From Streptomyces sp. C10-9-1 (GTDB lineage Bacteria > Actinomycetota > Actinomycetes > Streptomycetales > Streptomycetaceae), in assembly GCF_024497955.1 (NCBI RefSeq), contig NZ_JANHKP010000009.1:1-64000 (forward strand): DNA of 64,000 nucleotides, given 5' to 3'. Positions 60,312 to 64,000 of the stretch are shown here, one piece after another. Each line of letters opens with the position of its first letter. Position 1 is the first letter of the stretch. The position numbers were made by a program, and so were the translations under genes. The notes under the pieces were generated by a model that worked only from the letters and a program-made list of their open reading frames with translations, ran no database searches and was not told the DNA's origin.

Positions 60312-61763
60312 TCAGCCGCGCAGTGCCTGGACCGCGGCCTCCAGCCGCTTGCCGAAGTCCCCGTCGGCCTGACGGAAGTTGCCGATCGCGCGCTCGGCGA
60401 TGTCCTCGCGCGAGACCTTGGCGATGAAGCCGGCCAGGTTCTCGACCAGGCGGCCCTTCTCGTCCTCCGACATCAGCCGGTAGAGGGTGCCCGCCTGGAC
60501 GAAGTCGTCGTCCTCGGCGTGCACGGGGGCCGCGTGGTCGCCGGTGACGCCCGAGACCGGGGTGGGCCCCCAGAGCGGCCGGCCGGTCTGGAGCGGCCCT
60601 CCGAAGCTGTTCGGCTCGTAGTTCTTCGTGCCCTTGTGGCGGCCGTCGTAGAGGAAGCCGTCGCGGCTGTTGGTGCGCGCCTCGGTCGCGTGCGGGCGGT
60701 TCACCGGCAGGTGGTCGGCGTTGATGCCGACGCGGTAGCGGTGGGCGTCTCCGTAGGCGAACAGGCGGCCCTGGAGCATCTTGTCGGGGGAGGGGCCGAT
60801 GCCCGGGACGAAGTGCGCGGGGCTGAAGACGGACTGCTCGACCTCGGCGAAGACGTTCTCCGGGTTGCGGTTGAGCTCCAGGCGTCCGATCTCGACCGGC
60901 GGGTAGTCCTCGTGGGGCCACACCTTGGTGAGGTCGAAGGGGTTGAAGCGGTAGCCCGCCGCGTCGGCCGCGGGCATGATCTGCACCTGCACCGTCCAGG
61001 ACGGGAACTCGCCGCGCTCGATGGCCTCGCGCAGGTCGCGCTGGTGGGAGTCGGGGTCCGTGCCGGCGAGCCGGTCGGCCTCGCCCTGGGTGAGGTTCCT
61101 GATCCCCTGGTCGGTCTTGAAGTGGTACTTGACCCAGAAGACCTCTCCGGCCTCGTTGGTCCACTGGAAGGTGTGCGAGCCGTAGCCGTTCATGTGGCGG
61201 TAGGAGGCGGGGATGCCCCGGTCACCGAAGAGCCAGGTCACCTGGTGGGTGGACTCGGGGCTCAGACCCCAGAAGTCCCAGACGTTGTCCGGCTCCTGGC
61301 TGCCCGTGTACGGGTCGCGCTTCTGGGTGTGGATGAAGTCGGGGAACTTGATGGCGTCCTTGATGAAGAACACCGGGGTGTTGTTCCCGACGAGGTCGTA
61401 GTTGCCCTCCTCGGTGTAGAACTTCAGCGCGAAGCCCCGCGGGTCGCGCACCGCGTCGGCCGCGCCGAGGTTCCCGGCCACCGTGGAGAAGCGCAGGAAG
61501 GTCTCGGTCTGCTTGCCGACCTCGGAGAGGAAGGCGGCGCGGGTGTAGGGCGTCACGTCGGCCGTGACGGTGAACGTGCCGTAGGCACCGGCACCCCGGG
61601 CGTGGACGACGCGCTCCGGGATGCGCTCACGGTTGAAGTGCGCGAGCTTCTCCAGCAGCAGCTGGTCCTGGACGAGCACCGGTCCGCCGACGCCCGCGGT
61701 CTCGCTGTTCTGGTTGTCGGCCACCGGTGCCCCGGCCTCCGTGGTGAGCGGTCCCTGCGTCAC
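60312..61763 (-). CDS. katA: monofunctional heme catalase
   Basis: A 483-residue clade-typical catalase that decomposes hydrogen peroxide. The distal His54 is in [12 protein letters not shown], the distal Asn is at 127-128 ([12 protein letters not shown]) and the proximal heme Tyr is in [34 protein letters not shown] (about residues 90-109) is the family signature area. The GTG at 61763 has GGAGGCG 5 nt upstream. It is divergent from a Fur-family regulator whose box overlaps the katA promoter (TAGGAT, 61833-61838 on the minus strand), the catA/catR arrangement. Confidence 0.96.
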   Translation of the reverse strand: MTQGPLTTEAGAPVADNQNSETAGVGGPVLVQDQLLLEKLAHFNRERIPERVVHARGAGAYGTFTVTADVTPYTRAAFLSEVGKQTETFLRFSTVAGNLGAADAVRDPRGFALKFYTEEGNYDLVGNNTPVFFIKDAIKFPDFIHTQKRDPYTGSQEPDNVWDFWGLSPESTHQVTWLFGDRGIPASYRHMNGYGSHTFQWTNEAGEVFWVKYHFKTDQGIRNLTQGEADRLAGTDPDSHQRDLREAIERGEFPSWTVQVQIMPAADAAGYRFNPFDLTKVWPHEDYPPVEIGRLELNRNPENVFAEVEQSVFSPAHFVPGIGPSPDKMLQGRLFAYGDAHRYRVGINADHLPVNRPHATEARTNSRDGFLYDGRHKGTKNYEPNSFGGPLQTGRPLWGPTPVSGVTGDHAAPVHAEDDDFVQAGTLYRLMSEDEKGRLVENLAGFIAKVSREDIAERAIGNFRQADGDFGKRLEAAVQALRG

Positions 61764-61843
61764 GTGCGCCTCCTGCGTCCTCGTTGCCCGTCGCCGTGCA
61801 CCCGGTCCTGTCCCCGGTGTGCACTGAACCCGATCCTACGATG

Positions 61844-61876
61844 GACTTTGTCTAAGTAAAGTGCACATCCAAAGTC
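61844..61876. promoter_or_regulatory. CatR (Fur/PerR-type) operator shared by katA and catR
   Basis: GACTTTG (61844-61850) and CAAAGTC (61870-61876) form an inverted repeat around ACTTTGTCTAAGTAAAGT. The A/T-rich composition stands out in this genome. It lies beside the katA -10 element and upstream of the catR promoter, so both genes should be repressed until peroxide oxidises CatR. Confidence 0.75.
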
Positions 61877-61883
61877 ACACCTG

Positions 61884-61912
61884 TTCGGGATCTCGCCCCT
61901 CGCTGTTACGCT
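61884..61912 (+). promoter_or_regulatory. catR promoter giving a probable leaderless transcript
   Basis: TTCGGG (61884-61889) and TACGCT (61907-61912) are 17 bp apart. The predicted start point, about 7 nt downstream, coincides with the catR ATG at 61920, and no ribosome site is present. Confidence 0.65.
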
Positions 61913-61919
61913 GGTGCCC

Positions 61920-62336
61920 ATGAGTGACCTGTTGGAACGACTCCGCGGACGCGGCTGGCGCCTGACCGCCCAGCGGCGTGTCGTGGCCGAGGTCCTCGAC
62001 GGCGACCATGTGCACCTGACGGCCGACGAGGTCCACGCGCGCGCCGTCGAGCGCCTGCCCGAGATCTCTCGGGCCACGGTGTACAACACCCTGGGCGAAC
62101 TGGTGAGCCTCGGCGAGGTGCTGGAGGTGGCCACGGACCGGCGCGCCAAGCGCTACGACCCCAACGCCCACCGCCCCCACCAGCACCTGGTGTGCGCGCG
62201 CTGCGGCGCCATCCGCGACGTCCACCCCTCGGGGAACCCCCTGGCGGACCTCCCCGAGACGGAGCGCTTCGGCTTCACGGTCTCCGATGTCGAGGTGACC
62301 TACCGGGGCGTGTGCCCGCGGTGCGCCGCCGCCTAG
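61920..62336 (+). CDS. catR: Fur-family peroxide regulator CatR
   Basis: A 138-residue PerR/CatR-type regulator. The winged HTH spans residues 1-80 (LTAQRRVVAEVLDGDHVHLT, RATVYNTLGELVSLGEV). The metal and dimer domain has HRPHQHLVCARCG and a C-terminal CPRCAA, giving the CxxC-CxxC zinc site. In Streptomyces CatR represses the catalase gene and itself until oxidised by peroxide. It is divergent from katA with the operator between. The ATG at 61920 has no ribosome site, consistent with a leaderless mRNA. Confidence 0.92.
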   Translation: MSDLLERLRGRGWRLTAQRRVVAEVLDGDHVHLTADEVHARAVERLPEISRATVYNTLGELVSLGEVLEVATDRRAKRYDPNAHRPHQHLVCARCGAIRDVHPSGNPLADLPETERFGFTVSDVEVTYRGVCPRCAAA

Positions 62337-62462
62337 CGGCCCGCGCCCCGCTGCGACGCTCCCGCGAAGACCCCGGCCCACCGCCGGGGTCTTCCGCCGT
62401 CCCGGGCCCGCGAACCCCGGGGAGGGCCACCGGGGACGGCCGCCCCCAGGACGGCGGACATG

Positions 62463-62500
62463 CCGAAGGCCCGGATCCTGATCAGGATCCGGGCCTTCGG
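62463..62500. terminator. 38-bp perfect palindrome between catR and tRNA-fMet
   Basis: CCGAAGGCCCGGATCCTGA and its exact complement form a 38-bp symmetric sequence 7 bp after the tRNA 3' end. It acts as terminator for the tRNA and probably also for catR from the other side. Confidence 0.85.
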
Positions 62501-62506
62501 ATTCAG

Positions 62507-62580
62507 TAGCGGGGACAGGATTTGAACCTGCGACCTCTGGGTTATGAGCCCAGCGAGCTACCGAGCTGCTCCACCCCGCG
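62507..62580 (-). tRNA. initiator tRNA-Met (CAT anticodon)
   Basis: A 74-nt cloverleaf on the minus strand starting CGCGGGGTGGAGCAGCTCGG. The anticodon stem is CTGGG-CTCATAA-CCCAG with anticodon CAT and the three G:C pairs typical of initiator tRNA; the T-arm is GCAGGTTCAAATCCTGT. The first base pair of the acceptor stem is mismatched (C1:T72), another initiator feature. CCA is not encoded (the 3' sequence is CTG). Confidence 0.95.
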
Positions 62581-62704
62581 TCGGTGAACACCACCCTACG
62601 GGACGCCGACGACCAGTGCAAATCCCTTCCGGGCACCGTGGCACAGGCCACTTCGGCGAGGTCCCGGCCGGGCGGGCGGCGCCGTCGGGCGCCGCCCGCC
62701 CGGC

Positions 62705-64000
62705 TCAGGCCGTGAGCTCCTGCAGCAGGGCGTCGCGCAGCCGTGCGGCCCGCTCGGCCACCTCGGCGGGCCCCAGATCCACGGCCCTGGCGCACCAGCG
62801 CTGCCCCTCGGCCAGCTCGCCCCGGCGCGCGGCCAGCAGGGCCAGACGCAGTGCCGCACGGCCGTGCCCCGCACGGGCGGCCCGGGTCCACCACAGGGAC
62901 GCCTCCCGCTCGCTGCCCTCACGGGCGAGCAGCAGCCCGAGGTTGAAGGCGCCGCTGCGGCTCCCCGCCTCGGCCGCCTCCCGGTACCAGCGGGCCGCCT
63001 CGGCCCCGTCGCCCCGGGCGGCGGCGAGCATGCCCACCCGCACCTGGGCCCGGCGGTGGCCCTGGCGGGCCGCGCGCTCGTACCACTCCTCGCACTCGCT
63101 CTTGGCCGCCACGGGCTCACCGAGCGCGGGGGCACCGGGCGGGGGGCGGCGGGCGTCGAGCAGCGCGGCCAGCCGGAACGCGGCCTCCGCGCTCCCGCCG
63201 CCCGCCGCACACCGCAGGTGCCGCTCGGCCTCGTGCTCGTCGCCGTCTTTCAGCCGGGCGATGCCGACCTGGAGCGCGGCCTCGGTGTGGCCCGCCGCCG
63301 CGGCCCGCTCGTACCAGTCGAGCGCGGTGCGGTCGTCGTCGCGGCCCGCGTGGAGGATGCCCAGGTTGAACGCGGCGTCCACGCTGCCCGCCTCGGCGGC
63401 CTTGGAGAACCAGGGCTCGGCGCCCACGTGGTCGCCCGCCTGGAGGAGCAGCACCGCCAGCGCGTTGGCGGCCTCGCGGTGGCCCGCGTAGGCGGCGCGC
63501 CGGTACCACTGCTCGGCCTGGGCCGTCCGGTCCTGGGACGCGCACAGCAGGCCCAGGTTGTAGGCGCCGTTGACGTCCCCCGCGTCCATGGCCGCGCGGT
63601 ACCAGCGCTCCGCGGTCTGCGCCTCGCCGCGGGCGGCATGCAGCGCGCCGAGGGCGTTGGCGGCGTTGCCGTCCCCGTCCTGCGCGGCGCGGAGCCACCA
63701 CACGGCGGCGCTCTCCTCGTCGCCCGCGTCGCGCAGGAGGAAGCCGAGGGCGCAGGCGGCCCGCGGCTCCCCGTCCTTGGCCGCCGTCAGGTACCAGCGG
63801 CCCGCCTCCTTCAGGCGGCCGCGGCGCTCCAGGATCACGCCGAGGTGGAGCGCCGCCCTCCGGTGGCCCCGGGCGGCGGCCTGGCGGTACCACTGGGCCG
63901 CCTCGTCGAGGAGCGCCGCGGCGACCCGCGCGGCTGCGGGCTCCGGCGCGGACACGGACGGGGCGGCGCGCTCGGCCGGATCCGGCGAGCCGTCGCGGGC
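62705..64000 (-). CDS. Sel1/TPR-repeat protein (5' end outside window)
   Basis: At least 432 codons. The protein is an array of about ten 36-residue Sel1-like repeats with the pattern AxxxYxxAAxxGxxxAAxxLG, for example AEQWYRRAAYAGHREAANAL and ALDWYERAAAAGHTEAALQV. Such solenoids bind partner proteins or peptidoglycan-linked factors. A GTG at 63955 is possible but has no ribosome site, and the frame stays open to the edge, so the start is probably outside. No signal peptide is visible in the part present. Confidence 0.85.
   Translation of the reverse strand, partial: ARDGSPDPAERAAPSVSAPEPAAARVAAALLDEAAQWYRQAAARGHRRAALHLGVILERRGRLKEAGRWYLTAAKDGEPRAACALGFLLRDAGDEESAAVWWLRAAQDGDGNAANALGALHAARGEAQTAERWYRAAMDAGDVNGAYNLGLLCASQDRTAQAEQWYRRAAYAGHREAANALAVLLLQAGDHVGAEPWFSKAAEAGSVDAAFNLGILHAGRDDDRTALDWYERAAAAGHTEAALQVGIARLKDGDEHEAERHLRCAAGGGSAEAAFRLAALLDARRPPPGAPALGEPVAAKSECEEWYERAARQGHRRAQVRVGMLAAARGDGAEAARWYREAAEAGSRSGAFNLGLLLAREGSEREASLWWTRAARAGHGRAALRLALLAARRGELAEGQRWCARAVDLGPAEVAERAARLRDALLQELTA

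Noticed and set aside
62507..62580. tRNA-fMet as an integration site for a mobile element
   Set aside because: No repeated tRNA 3' end, integrase or element boundary is seen on either side; a terminator and ordinary genes flank it.

Overview
The window is chromosomal DNA of a Streptomyces or a very close relative. GC content is very high with GC-rich third codon positions, GTG starts are common, and there are many stop/start overlaps of the GTGA/ATGA type. The gene set is diagnostic: nickel superoxide dismutase with its protease (sodN/sodX), the snapalysin protease, a WhiB-like protein matching WblE, the das chitosaccharide locus with DasR, sigH with its anti-sigma factor, sigR-rsrA, and B12-controlled nrdAB. 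From memory, these loci also lie close together on the S. coelicolor core chromosome. I see no integrase, transposase, CRISPR array or phage gene, so this looks like core chromosome with a few variable insertions.

Layout, left to right. 1-5.6 kb: methyltransferase, CGNR regulator, sodX/sodN, DUF4291 protein, LysR regulator with divergent snapalysin, and a small hypothetical. 5.7-9.5 kb: a family 2B encapsulin shell gene with a polyprenyl diphosphate synthase behind it, and a divergent PLP enzyme. 9.6-15.2 kb: stress and development regulators (ushX-sigH, wblE, a PdtaS-type kinase) with a lipid kinase. 15.4-22.6 kb: the das locus (SIS protein, dasD, dasC, dasB, dasA, divergent dasR) with dre operators. 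22.9-24.2 kb: a small secreted peptide, a coding-like stretch without a start, and a SARP-type regulator.

24.2-33.3 kb holds a coherent, probably little-described envelope cluster: two membrane-anchored endonuclease/exonuclease/phosphatase-fold proteins, two family 2 glycosyltransferases, a decaprenyl-phosphate phosphoribosyltransferase-like UbiA enzyme, an NAD-dependent epimerase, a class III aminotransferase and a YbhN-type membrane protein. I read it as a candidate pathway that makes, and perhaps moves across the membrane, a polyprenyl-linked amino sugar. 33.3-37.5 kb: aldo/keto reductase, divergent HTH regulator and a DUF3311/solute-symporter operon, with dre-like palindromes and a three-copy 21-bp phased repeat.

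37.6-49.1 kb: nrdAB behind paired NrdR-like boxes and a cobalamin riboswitch, a secreted peptidase, peptide deformylase, a TPR protein, a HD-GYP/degenerate HD membrane pair, and sigR-rsrA with a clear sigma-R promoter. 49.1-64 kb: mostly housekeeping genes (SRAP protein, M50-like protease, aroA, rsgA, SMR transporter, histidinol phosphatase), an MMPL transporter divergent from a two-component system, a CBS protein, katA/catR with a shared operator, initiator tRNA-Met, and a Sel1-repeat protein cut by the right edge.

Themes that link the genes: oxidative and thiol stress (sodN, sigR-rsrA, katA-catR), aminosugar sensing (DasR and dre sites) and envelope lipid chemistry. Most convergent gene pairs are separated by strong perfect inverted repeats that serve as bidirectional terminators.
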